Source: GWB1-39-12 sp964435575 | Lineage (GTDB): Bacteria > Patescibacteriota > Microgenomatia > UBA8517 | Assembly (NCBI GenBank): GCA_964435575.1 | Contig: CAYSZS010000001.1 | Span: 1 to 64,000, forward strand | Reading direction: 5' to 3' | Length of the DNA: 64,000 bases | Part shown: in pieces, positions 57,857-64,000 of the stretch | Layout: the number at the start of each line of letters is the position of its first letter | Position numbering within the stretch: the stretch's first letter is position 1 | Position numbers and translations under genes: made by a program | Notes under the pieces: model-generated | The model's input: the letters and a program-made list of their open reading frames with translations, nothing else | Databases searched by the model: none | What the model was told of the DNA's origin: nothing

Positions 57857-59317
57857 GTGGATGCAAAATTTCTTTCCGAGTTTAAGGAAATAGAAAAGGG
57901 GATTTGGGATCTTCCGAAAAGTTATAAGTTAGGCATGCGGGTTCCTCTTCGAATCGTTGCCACCGAAAAACTTCTGAAAGAAATGGATGACGGAGCCGTC
58001 CAGCAGGGTATAAACGTATCCCAGCTCCCCGGGATAGTTGGTGCTTCTTTAATGATGCCTGATGCCCACTGGGGTTACGGCTTCCCAATCGGAGGCGTTG
58101 CCGCATTTGACCTTAAAACCGGAATTTTGTCACCGGGTGGAATTGGTTTCGACATAAATTGTGGAATGAGATTACTGACGACGAATTTAACTGAAGAGGA
58201 AGTTCGGCCAAGGATTGTACAAATTGTAAATGAGCTTTTTGACGCAGTCCCGACCGGCGTGGGCGGTAGCGGAATTATAAGGTTGTCCAAAAAAGAGTTT
58301 AAAGATGTGATGGTTAAGGGAGCGGCGTGGGCAGTTGAAAAAGGGCTTGGCTGGAAAGAAGACGTGCTACATATTGAGGAGGAAGGTAGTATCAAGGAAG
58401 CAGATCCGGAAGCTGTATCCGACCGCGCAATAGCACGGGGTATAAATCAATTGGGAACTCTCGGAAGCGGTAATCATTATTTAGAAGTACAGAAAGTTGA
58501 AACAATATTTGACCAGAATTTAGCTGATGAGCTGGGTATCTTACAAAGAGGCCAAGTCGTTGTCATGATTCATTGTGGGAGTCGTGGATTCGGACACCAG
58601 GTTGGGACAGATTATCTAAACACTTTTGAGCCTGCTATGAAAAAGTACGCAATCATAGTACCCGATAGACAACTTGCTTGTATGCCAATTAGTTCCCCCG
58701 AAGGCAAAGAGTATTTTGCTGCAATGGCAGCTGCTGCTAATAATGCTTTTTGCAATCGCCAAGTAATCGCCCATAAAGTCCGCGAAGTTTTTGCCCATGT
58801 TTTTGGAAAATCCGCCGAAGACTTGGAAATGGATTTGGTCTATGATGTAGCACATAATATAGCCAAAGTGGAAAAATTCCAAATCCCGAATTCCAAATCC
58901 CAAATAAATTCAATATCTAAAAAATCAAAAACGAAAACGGTGGAGGTAATGGTGCACCGTAAAGGTGCTTCTAGAAGCTACCCAAACCAGCCTGTGATAT
59001 TGGGTGGTTCGATGGAAACAGGGTCGTATCTTTTAATGGGCACAGAGGGCGCAATGCAGAAAACATTTGGTTCGACAGCGCACGGTTCGGGTCGTACAAT
59101 GAGTAGAACACAAGCCAAGAGAGAGGTGCGAGGGGAGGATCTGCAAAAGAAGATGAAAAAACATGGGATTTATGTCAAATCAGCCTCATTTTCGGGACTT
59201 GCTGAAGAAGCGGGCTTTGCATATAAAGACATCAACGAAGTCGTAACCGCACTCTCTACAGCCGACACCTCCCAACCGGTTGCTTCTTTTAAACCCTTGG
59301 GGAATATAAAAGGTTGA
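57857..59317 (+). CDS. rtcB: RNA-splicing ligase RtcB
   Basis: 486 residues. Joins RNA 2',3'-cyclic phosphate or 3'-phosphate ends to 5'-OH ends using GTP and Mn2+. MMPDAHWGYGFPIGGVAAFD, GIGFDINCGMRLL (metal Cys), LGTLGSGNHYLEVQ, HCGSRGFGHQV and HRKGASRSYP are canonical, and His409 in TAHGSGRTMSR corresponds to the GMP-carrying histidine. Between AHNIAKVE and VEVMVHRKG a segment KFQIPNSKSQINSISKK is extra, coded by a 14-base-period array. Preceded by archease. It could repair cleaved tRNA or rRNA. Confidence 0.95.
   Translation: MDAKFLSEFKEIEKGIWDLPKSYKLGMRVPLRIVATEKLLKEMDDGAVQQGINVSQLPGIVGASLMMPDAHWGYGFPIGGVAAFDLKTGILSPGGIGFDINCGMRLLTTNLTEEEVRPRIVQIVNELFDAVPTGVGGSGIIRLSKKEFKDVMVKGAAWAVEKGLGWKEDVLHIEEEGSIKEADPEAVSDRAIARGINQLGTLGSGNHYLEVQKVETIFDQNLADELGILQRGQVVVMIHCGSRGFGHQVGTDYLNTFEPAMKKYAIIVPDRQLACMPISSPEGKEYFAAMAAAANNAFCNRQVIAHKVREVFAHVFGKSAEDLEMDLVYDVAHNIAKVEKFQIPNSKSQINSISKKSKTKTVEVMVHRKGASRSYPNQPVILGGSMETGSYLLMGTEGAMQKTFGSTAHGSGRTMSRTQAKREVRGEDLQKKMKKHGIYVKSASFSGLAEEAGFAYKDINEVVTALSTADTSQPVASFKPLGNIKG
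58875..58901 (+). repeat. 14-base-period array in rtcB
   Basis: AATTCCAAATCCCG followed by AATTCCAAATCCC(A), then a diverged third unit, in frame inside rtcB. Confidence 0.85.
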
Positions 59318-59343
59318 TTAATTAGAATCGCGCATATTTAAGG

Positions 59344-59562
59344 TTAACTGTCGGCCTGATTGGTTATTTCTAAAGTCGAATCTGCCGGAGTACTCGCACG
59401 AGGATATATGTCTAGAGTTTCTTCGGTTGCTGGGTTGTTCGGATCGCCCGGTAATCCCATTTCCTTCCACATCCTTTCGCGGAGTGTTAACTCCGGTGGC
59501 TTATTGCTTAGTATTACCGGCCTGTAATCGTTTCCCGGATTATCGTGTTCAGACAATTTCAT
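59344..59562 (-). CDS. Small hypothetical protein
   Basis: 72 residues, hydrophilic, no cysteine or membrane helix: KPPELTLRERMWKEMGLPGD then Pro/Thr-rich to the end. A minus-strand TATTAT lies 8 to 10 bases before the ATG, and the codon use is like that of neighbours, so it is probably real. No family recognised. Convergent with rtcB. Confidence 0.5.
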   Translation of the reverse strand: MKLSEHDNPGNDYRPVILSNKPPELTLRERMWKEMGLPGDPNNPATEETLDIYPRASTPADSTLEITNQADS

Positions 59563-59593
59563 AGTAGATGTATAATATTACAAATGTAGGGTT

Positions 59594-59623
59594 TTGACTA
59601 TAGTTTGGGGAATTTGCTATCAT
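59594..59623 (+). promoter_or_regulatory. Promoter of the rml operon
   Basis: TTGACT (59594-59599), 18-base spacer, TATCAT (59618-59623), 9 bases before ATG 59633. Confidence 0.7.
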
Positions 59624-59632
59624 GCAAACATA

Positions 59633-60409
59633 ATGAAAGGAGTTGTTCTTGCGGGGGGCTTGGGGACTCGGATGTATCCCCTGACTTATGCTACTAACAA
59701 ACATCTTCTACCAGTCTTCGATAAGCCGATGATTTTTTTTCCAATTCTGACGCTTGTACAGGCTGGAGTTAAAGAGATTTTAGTTGTCACTTCTGGTCCT
59801 CACTCCGGACACTTCATAAGCGTTTTAAAAAATGGCAAAGAGCTTGGCGTAAAACATATAGAGTACGCATATCAGGAAAATCCTTCTGGCGGAATTGCAG
59901 ATGCACTTTCCTTGGCCGAGGACTTCGCAGACGGGGGGCCGGTAACTGTTATATTGGGCGATAATACGACTGATTCAGATATACGTTCTTCTGTTTCAAA
60001 ATTTAAAAAGGGTGCACTTATTTTTTTGAAAAAAGTTCCTTACCCCGAAAGATTCGGGGTTCCCCGTTTTGACAAGAGCGATGTTAGAAAGATTGTAGAG
60101 ATAATTGAGAAGCCTCAAAAGCCTCCCTCACAGTATGCAGTCACGGGCCTCTATATTTATGACAACAAGGTTTTCGACTACATTAAAAAACTGAAACCTT
60201 CAGGAAGAGGAGAATTAGAGATAACTGATGTAAATAACCGCTATTTGAATGAAGGTGAGTTAGAATGGGCCGAACTTAAGGGATACTGGCTAGACGCGGG
60301 TACTTTCGAATCTTTATTATTGGCAAACCTTTTTTGGGCCAAGAAATCTGGTAATAGCAAGTTGGAAGAATTGTTGAAGTACATAAAGAAAAAAAGGATG
60401 GAATTATGA
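59633..60409 (+). CDS. rmlA: Glucose-1-phosphate thymidylyltransferase
   Basis: 258 residues from ATG 59633. First step of dTDP-L-rhamnose synthesis: dTTP plus glucose 1-phosphate to dTDP-glucose. GVVLAGGLGTRMYPLTYATNK is the activating loop (shown in part as AGGLGTRMYPLT), DKPMIFFPI, VILGDNTTDSD (metal Asp) and VPYPERFGVPRFD follow. The short C-terminus suits the RmlA short type or related enzymes. The frame upstream to 59594 overlaps the -35 box and is rejected. rmlB starts within the last 4 bases. Confidence 0.9.
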   Translation: MKGVVLAGGLGTRMYPLTYATNKHLLPVFDKPMIFFPILTLVQAGVKEILVVTSGPHSGHFISVLKNGKELGVKHIEYAYQENPSGGIADALSLAEDFADGGPVTVILGDNTTDSDIRSSVSKFKKGALIFLKKVPYPERFGVPRFDKSDVRKIVEIIEKPQKPPSQYAVTGLYIYDNKVFDYIKKLKPSGRGELEITDVNNRYLNEGELEWAELKGYWLDAGTFESLLLANLFWAKKSGNSKLEELLKYIKKKRMEL

Positions 60410-61413
60410 AGCTTCTTGTAACTGGGGGAGCAGGATTTATAGGTAGTAATTTTATAAGATATTGGTTAAAGAAATACCTTAAGGATAAAATTGTAAATCT
60501 GGATAAGTTAACATACGCAGGCCATCTTTCTTCGACCAAAGATTTTGCAGACAATCCTAACTATACATTTATTAAAGGTGATATTTGTGATGTAAAGGTG
60601 GTCGAGGGGGCCATGAAAGGCGTTGACTATGTAGTTCATTTTGCCGCAGAGAGCCATGTCGATCGTTCGATAATCGATCCTACAGTTTTTGTAAGAACAA
60701 ATGTATTAGGGACGAATGTATTACTCGAAGTTGCGCTGAAGAAAAACGTCAAAAGATTTCATTTAGTATCGACTGATGAAGTTTTCGGATCTCTTCTTCT
60801 GAATAGCAAGGAAAAGTTTAGCGAAAAGACGATTTATTCACCCAGAAGCGCTTACGCAGCCTCGAAAGCAGCGGCAGACCACCTAGTTAGAGCTTACTTT
60901 ATAACATACGGTCTTCCAGGAACCATCACAAATACCTCTAATAATTTTGGTCCCTTTCAGGATCCTGAAAAATTCCTACCACGGATGATCACTAATCTAG
61001 TTGACAACAAAAAGCTTCCGATTTATGGCGATGGAAAGAACGTCAGGGATTGGATTTATGTTGAGGATCATGTAAGGGCAATTGATATGGTTTTAAAAAA
61101 AGGCAAAATTGGCGAAACATATATAGTCGGTGGCATGACTAACGACATAAATAACTTGGAAGTAGCGAGAAAACTATTGAAAATATTTGGCAAGGATAAA
61201 ACTTATTTAAAATTTGTTAAGGATAGGTCCGGCCATGATAGAAGATATACTATAGATTGGAGTAAAATAAGGCGAGAATTAGACTGGAAGCCAAAGTACG
61301 ATTTTGATATATGGCTTGCAAAAACTGTAGAATGGTATAGAGAGAACGATTGGTGGTGGAGACCGTTCAAGAAAAAGGCGGAAGAATTATATGAAAAAAC
61401 TGGACAAAAATAG
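60406..61413 (+). CDS. rmlB: dTDP-glucose 4,6-dehydratase
   Basis: 335 residues. Converts dTDP-glucose to dTDP-4-keto-6-deoxyglucose. TGGAGFIGSNFIRYW is the NAD loop, HFAAESHVDRSI the family signature, STDEVFGS the catalytic Thr-Asp-Glu, and SAYAASKAAADH the Tyr-x-x-x-Lys pair; NNFGPFQDPEKFLPRMI follows. Overlap of 4 bases with rmlA indicates coupled translation. Confidence 0.95.
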   Translation: MKLLVTGGAGFIGSNFIRYWLKKYLKDKIVNLDKLTYAGHLSSTKDFADNPNYTFIKGDICDVKVVEGAMKGVDYVVHFAAESHVDRSIIDPTVFVRTNVLGTNVLLEVALKKNVKRFHLVSTDEVFGSLLLNSKEKFSEKTIYSPRSAYAASKAAADHLVRAYFITYGLPGTITNTSNNFGPFQDPEKFLPRMITNLVDNKKLPIYGDGKNVRDWIYVEDHVRAIDMVLKKGKIGETYIVGGMTNDINNLEVARKLLKIFGKDKTYLKFVKDRSGHDRRYTIDWSKIRRELDWKPKYDFDIWLAKTVEWYRENDWWWRPFKKKAEELYEKTGQK

Positions 61414-61438
61414 ACGGTGATATAGTAATAATTTTATT

Positions 61439-61999
61439 ATGAAAACATTTAAAAAAGGGAAAGATGTGCAAGACGTTTCTTATGTTTCCGTTGAATGGCT
61501 TAAAAGACAAAAATTTCAAATTCAGAACATATATAAACCACCCACAATAAAGGGAGTTATTTTGAGGGAGTTAAATCCAATACCGGACGGAAGAGGAGAC
61601 ATAATTGAACTTTGGAGTGAACCGTGGATTGAGAGTAATGATCTTGTTTATCCCACACATTGTTATCAGAGTGCAACGGATTATGGAGTTACTAAGTGTT
61701 GGCATTTACACTCGATCCATACGGATCAAATGACTGTGACAAGGGGCAAAATACAAATAGTAATGGTTGATATACGAAAAAATTCGGAAACCTTTGGCCA
61801 CGTAAACTCGGTTTTTATCGGCTTCGAGAAGCCGCGCCTTCTTAAAATTCCACCTGGAATCATGCATGGATGGAAATGCTTATCAATACCAGAAGTATTA
61901 GTAGTAAATTTCCAGTCTCATATATTTGACGCAAGAGATGAGTACAAATTTCCGTGGAACTGTGTGTTAGAGGAAGTTTGGGAACCGAAAAATGGGTAG
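61439..61999 (+). CDS. rmlC: dTDP-4-dehydrorhamnose 3,5-epimerase-like cupin
   Basis: 186 residues. DGRGDIIELWSEPW, KCWHLHSIHTDQMTVTRGKI (the His of the RmlC active site) and LLKIPPGIMHGWKCLS place it in the RmlC cupin family. It lies between rmlB and rmlD-like genes, which supports epimerase function, though the sequence is not of the most typical RmlC type (its N-terminal 35 residues are extra), so a related sugar epimerase is possible. Confidence 0.8.
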   Translation: MKTFKKGKDVQDVSYVSVEWLKRQKFQIQNIYKPPTIKGVILRELNPIPDGRGDIIELWSEPWIESNDLVYPTHCYQSATDYGVTKCWHLHSIHTDQMTVTRGKIQIVMVDIRKNSETFGHVNSVFIGFEKPRLLKIPPGIMHGWKCLSIPEVLVVNFQSHIFDARDEYKFPWNCVLEEVWEPKNG

Positions 62000-62002
62000 G
62001 TT

Positions 62003-62920
62003 ATGAAAAATTTAATATTAGTTACGGGTTCGGAAGGGTTAGTTGGCTCGAGATTTGTGGAGATTTCACAGAGGAAAAACTTTTTACATCTGCCGAAAGA
62101 GGTTGAACTTGATATTACAGATAAATCCGAGATAAAGGCGGTAATAGAAAGTTATAATTTCAGTGCCGTTGTTAATTTTGCCGCCTTCACAAATGTGGGA
62201 AAAGCCGAGGAAGAGAAAGATGACAAAGAGGGAGATTGTTGGCAGGTTAACGTTGAAGGAGTAAGAAATTTCACTGAAGCTATAAAACCCCACAAAGAGC
62301 GTATACATTTTATTCAGATTTCAACAGATATGGTTTTTCCGGGAAGCTTGGAGGATCCCGGAGCTTATGAAGAAACCCACCCTCCTGAATCCGATTCCTC
62401 AAAACTGAATTGGTACGGTTTCACAAAGAGCGAGGCAGAAAGGGTTGTGGGTGATGTTTTGGGTAATTCAGGAACGATCCTACGAATAATTTATCCGGTC
62501 AGGGCTCGTTTTGAAGCTAAATTGGATTATTTGAGAAAGTTCCTTAAGCTATATGATGCGGGAAAACTTTATCCGGTGTTTTCCGATCAGCAAATTTCCA
62601 TAACTTACATCGACGAGGCTTGCCATGCGATAGACAAAATTATTATTGAGGGACATAAGGGAATATTCCACGCCAGCTCATCGGATATAACTACTCCGTA
62701 TGAGCTAGTTACTTATTTACTTGATAAAACTCGCGGGGTGAAAGATGCCCCGAAGGCTATTTCTTTAGAGGAACATTTGACTAAGACAGGTAGTTCTTTA
62801 TATCGTTATCCTAAGTTTGGTGGATTAAAAGTTGATATAACAGAGGCTAAATTAGGAATTAAATTTAGCACCTGGAAAGAGATCGTTGATAAGCTCATTT
62901 CGCAGGGAATTGGGAAATGA
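62003..62920 (+). CDS. rmlD: dTDP-4-dehydrorhamnose reductase-like protein
   Basis: 305 residues. VTGSEGLVGSRFVEI (Rossmann loop), ELDITDKSEIKAVIESYNF, VVNFAAFTNVGKAEEE and STDMVFPG with the Tyr-x-x-x-Lys in NWYGFTKSEAER match RmlD, last step of dTDP-L-rhamnose synthesis. Three bases after rmlC. CGGGG tgaaagatg CCCCG within the gene (62735-62753) is a short hairpin, perhaps an absorbed element. Confidence 0.85.
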   Translation: MKNLILVTGSEGLVGSRFVEISQRKNFLHLPKEVELDITDKSEIKAVIESYNFSAVVNFAAFTNVGKAEEEKDDKEGDCWQVNVEGVRNFTEAIKPHKERIHFIQISTDMVFPGSLEDPGAYEETHPPESDSSKLNWYGFTKSEAERVVGDVLGNSGTILRIIYPVRARFEAKLDYLRKFLKLYDAGKLYPVFSDQQISITYIDEACHAIDKIIIEGHKGIFHASSSDITTPYELVTYLLDKTRGVKDAPKAISLEEHLTKTGSSLYRYPKFGGLKVDITEAKLGIKFSTWKEIVDKLISQGIGK

Positions 62921-62940
62921 CACTTCAAAAAATAGTAGTT

Positions 62941-62969
62941 TTGAGCCTCGATTAGTCTTATAGTATAAT
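62941..62969 (+). promoter_or_regulatory. Promoter of the GT2 gene
   Basis: TTGAGC (62941-62946), 17-base spacer, TATAAT (62964-62969). The start codon is about 130 bases away, so unlike most genes here it has a leader, and that leader contains the hairpin below. Confidence 0.65.
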
Positions 62970-62992
62970 ACTTCAATCTAAAGAATTTTCTG

Positions 62993-63073
62993 TCCAGCCT
63001 GCCGGAGACCATACGGTACCCGACTTGCCAGATACCGTTTGGTATCTGGCTTGCCACCAAGGCTGGATTTTTG
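62993..63073 (+). terminator. Strong hairpin in the GT2 leader (terminator or attenuator)
   Basis: TCCAGCCT (62993-63000) pairs with AGGCTGGA (63060-63067), enclosing GCCAGATACC gttt GGTATCTGGC (63027-63050). TTTTTGG follows the outer stem. It could end rml transcription, attenuate GT2, or simply be a repeat copy (compare 50131-50154). Confidence 0.6.
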
Positions 63074-63097
63074 GTTGTAAAGAACTTACTGAAATTA

Positions 63098-64000
63098 ATG
63101 GAAGAAAAACAAGAAATCGTTTCTGATATCAGTATTAATTCGCCTATAGGCCTGGGCTTTGTTCGTAAAGGGAAAAAATACGTCACTCATACGCGCCTCC
63201 CTCTTTCCGAATCCGCTTTCCAGACTCTTGTCCTTTGGCAGAAAGTACTCCTTGTAGGAGTGTGTCTTTCGTTTCTGATGGGAATAATAATCAATATAAA
63301 ACTTTCAATAATAAGCGTAATTGCGTTTTTAACGTTCCTATATTCGCAAGATCTGATTTTTAGTTTATACATTCTTCTCAGAAGTCTAAATAATCCACCC
63401 GAAATTAAATTTAGCCAGAAAACTATCTCAAAAATAGATGAGCAGACTCTTCCCATCTATTCAATTCTCTGTCCCTTATATAAAGAAGCCAAGGTGCTGC
63501 CGCAATTTGTAGGGGCAATTAAGGAATTGGATTGGCCTAAAGATAAACTTGACGTACTTTTGTTATTGGAGGAGGACGATCATGAAACCATTAATTGTGC
63601 TTATGAACTCAACCTTCCCCCCTTCTTTAAAATACTTGTCGTTCCTGATTCCTTGCCTAAGACGAAACCCAAAGCCTGTAATTATGGCTTGGCTAATGCA
63701 GTGGGAGAGTATGTCGTAGTTTATGACGCTGAAGATAAGCCAGATCCTCTTCAATTGAAAAAAGCACACCTAGCTTTCCAAAAACTTCCGAATAATGTTG
63801 TCTGTTTGCAATCCAAATTAAATTATTATAACGCAAACCAGAATTTATTAACTCGTCTTTTTACGTCGGAATATTCTTTATGGTTTGATGTAATTTTACC
63901 GGGATTTCAATCAATAAACACAATTATTCCTCTCGGTGGAACAAGTAACCATTTCAAAAAGAATTTTTTAACTAAGTTAAATGGCTGGGATCCTTTTAAC
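63098..64000 (+). CDS. Membrane-bound GT2 glycosyltransferase (3' end missing)
   Basis: 301 codons are visible, open to the window end. A cytoplasmic start, two membrane segments (residues about 55-95, GVCLSFLMGIIINIKLSIIS and IAFLTFLYSQDLIFSLYIL), then the GT-A domain: YSILCPLYKEAKVLPQFV, DVLLLLEEDDHETI, and YDAEDKPDP as the Asp-x-Asp type metal and donor site, then IIPLGGTSNHFKKNF with a HF(K/R) acceptor motif. The layout is that of cellulose-synthase-like GT2 enzymes. Next to dTDP-rhamnose genes it probably builds a surface glycan. Confidence 0.85.
   Translation, partial: MEEKQEIVSDISINSPIGLGFVRKGKKYVTHTRLPLSESAFQTLVLWQKVLLVGVCLSFLMGIIINIKLSIISVIAFLTFLYSQDLIFSLYILLRSLNNPPEIKFSQKTISKIDEQTLPIYSILCPLYKEAKVLPQFVGAIKELDWPKDKLDVLLLLEEDDHETINCAYELNLPPFFKILVVPDSLPKTKPKACNYGLANAVGEYVVVYDAEDKPDPLQLKKAHLAFQKLPNNVVCLQSKLNYYNANQNLLTRLFTSEYSLWFDVILPGFQSINTIIPLGGTSNHFKKNFLTKLNGWDPFN

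Noticed and set aside
60040..60065. CCCCGAA aga TTCGGGG in rmlA as an inserted element
   Set aside because: It codes for PERFGV, a native and conserved RmlA segment with normal length; the palindrome is probably chance.

Overview
The window looks like a scaffold piece from a draft metagenome-type assembly of a Candidate Phyla Radiation (Patescibacteria) bacterium, most likely of the Microgenomates group. I infer this from gene content: two four-helix-bundle (rRNA intervening-sequence type) genes, repeat-rich secreted proteins beside a sortase, several small membrane proteins that I recall as typical of Microgenomates, a membrane-anchored Clp ATPase and almost no biosynthesis apart from sugar nucleotides. 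The genetic code looks standard: TAA, TAG and TGA all end genes, and a full release factor 2 is present. Many genes have a TATAAT-like box about 6 to 9 bases before the start codon, which points to widespread leaderless transcription. Two runs of 100 N (2169-2268 and 20234-20333) are assembly gaps.

Layout. 1-9.6 kb: greA (partial), an aminotransferase, lysS (broken by a gap), HD hydrolases, two four-helix-bundle genes with inverted repeats, a histidine phosphatase, serS, an unknown gene, and rarA interrupted by an in-frame TAG. 9.7-15 kb: ABC exporter, spermidine-synthase-like protein, secA. 15-20 kb: an accessory-looking stretch with a nucleotidyltransferase-like protein, two NUDIX hydrolases, an HD hydrolase, a secreted protein of unknown function and a transglutaminase-like gene interrupted by TAA; a short repeat family fills its intergenic spaces. 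20.6-25.6 kb: a small secreted Asn/Ser-rich protein, a GT39-type glycosyltransferase, YdjM-like protein and glutamate dehydrogenase. 25.6-28.2 kb: a nested inverted-repeat element, then threonine dehydrogenase and 2-amino-3-ketobutyrate CoA ligase (threonine to glycine plus acetyl-CoA). 28.2-36.4 kb: membrane Clp ATPase, then a polyglucose cluster (GT4/GT5 synthase, GH57, GH15, ROK kinase). 36.5-43 kb: LytR_C protein, prfB, ftsE, ftsX and a coiled-coil M23-like peptidase whose motifs are in permuted order. 43-48.4 kb: surface proteins (lamin-tail, subtilase), VanZ, galE and DUF4352/DUF2292-like proteins.

48.4-55.7 kb is the most distinctive part: a strong promoter with a long structured leader drives a secreted protein made of a roughly 90-residue repeat (TGENDQNYNTGG ... 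TGDA ... Asn-rich ... CC), followed by two further proteins of the same repeat type with C-terminal membrane anchors, then a sortase and a CAP-domain protein. I read it as a cell-surface display locus. 55.7-64 kb: galU, YkuK-like RNase H fold protein, archease plus RtcB (RNA ligation), and rmlA-B-C-D (dTDP-L-rhamnose) followed by a GT2 glycosyltransferase that runs off the end.

Across the window, conserved genes carry short in-frame insertions of two kinds: hairpin-forming elements, and small tandem arrays whose sequences differ from place to place but share a period of 14 bases. Together with the four-helix-bundle genes they suggest an active repeat-spreading process in this genome.
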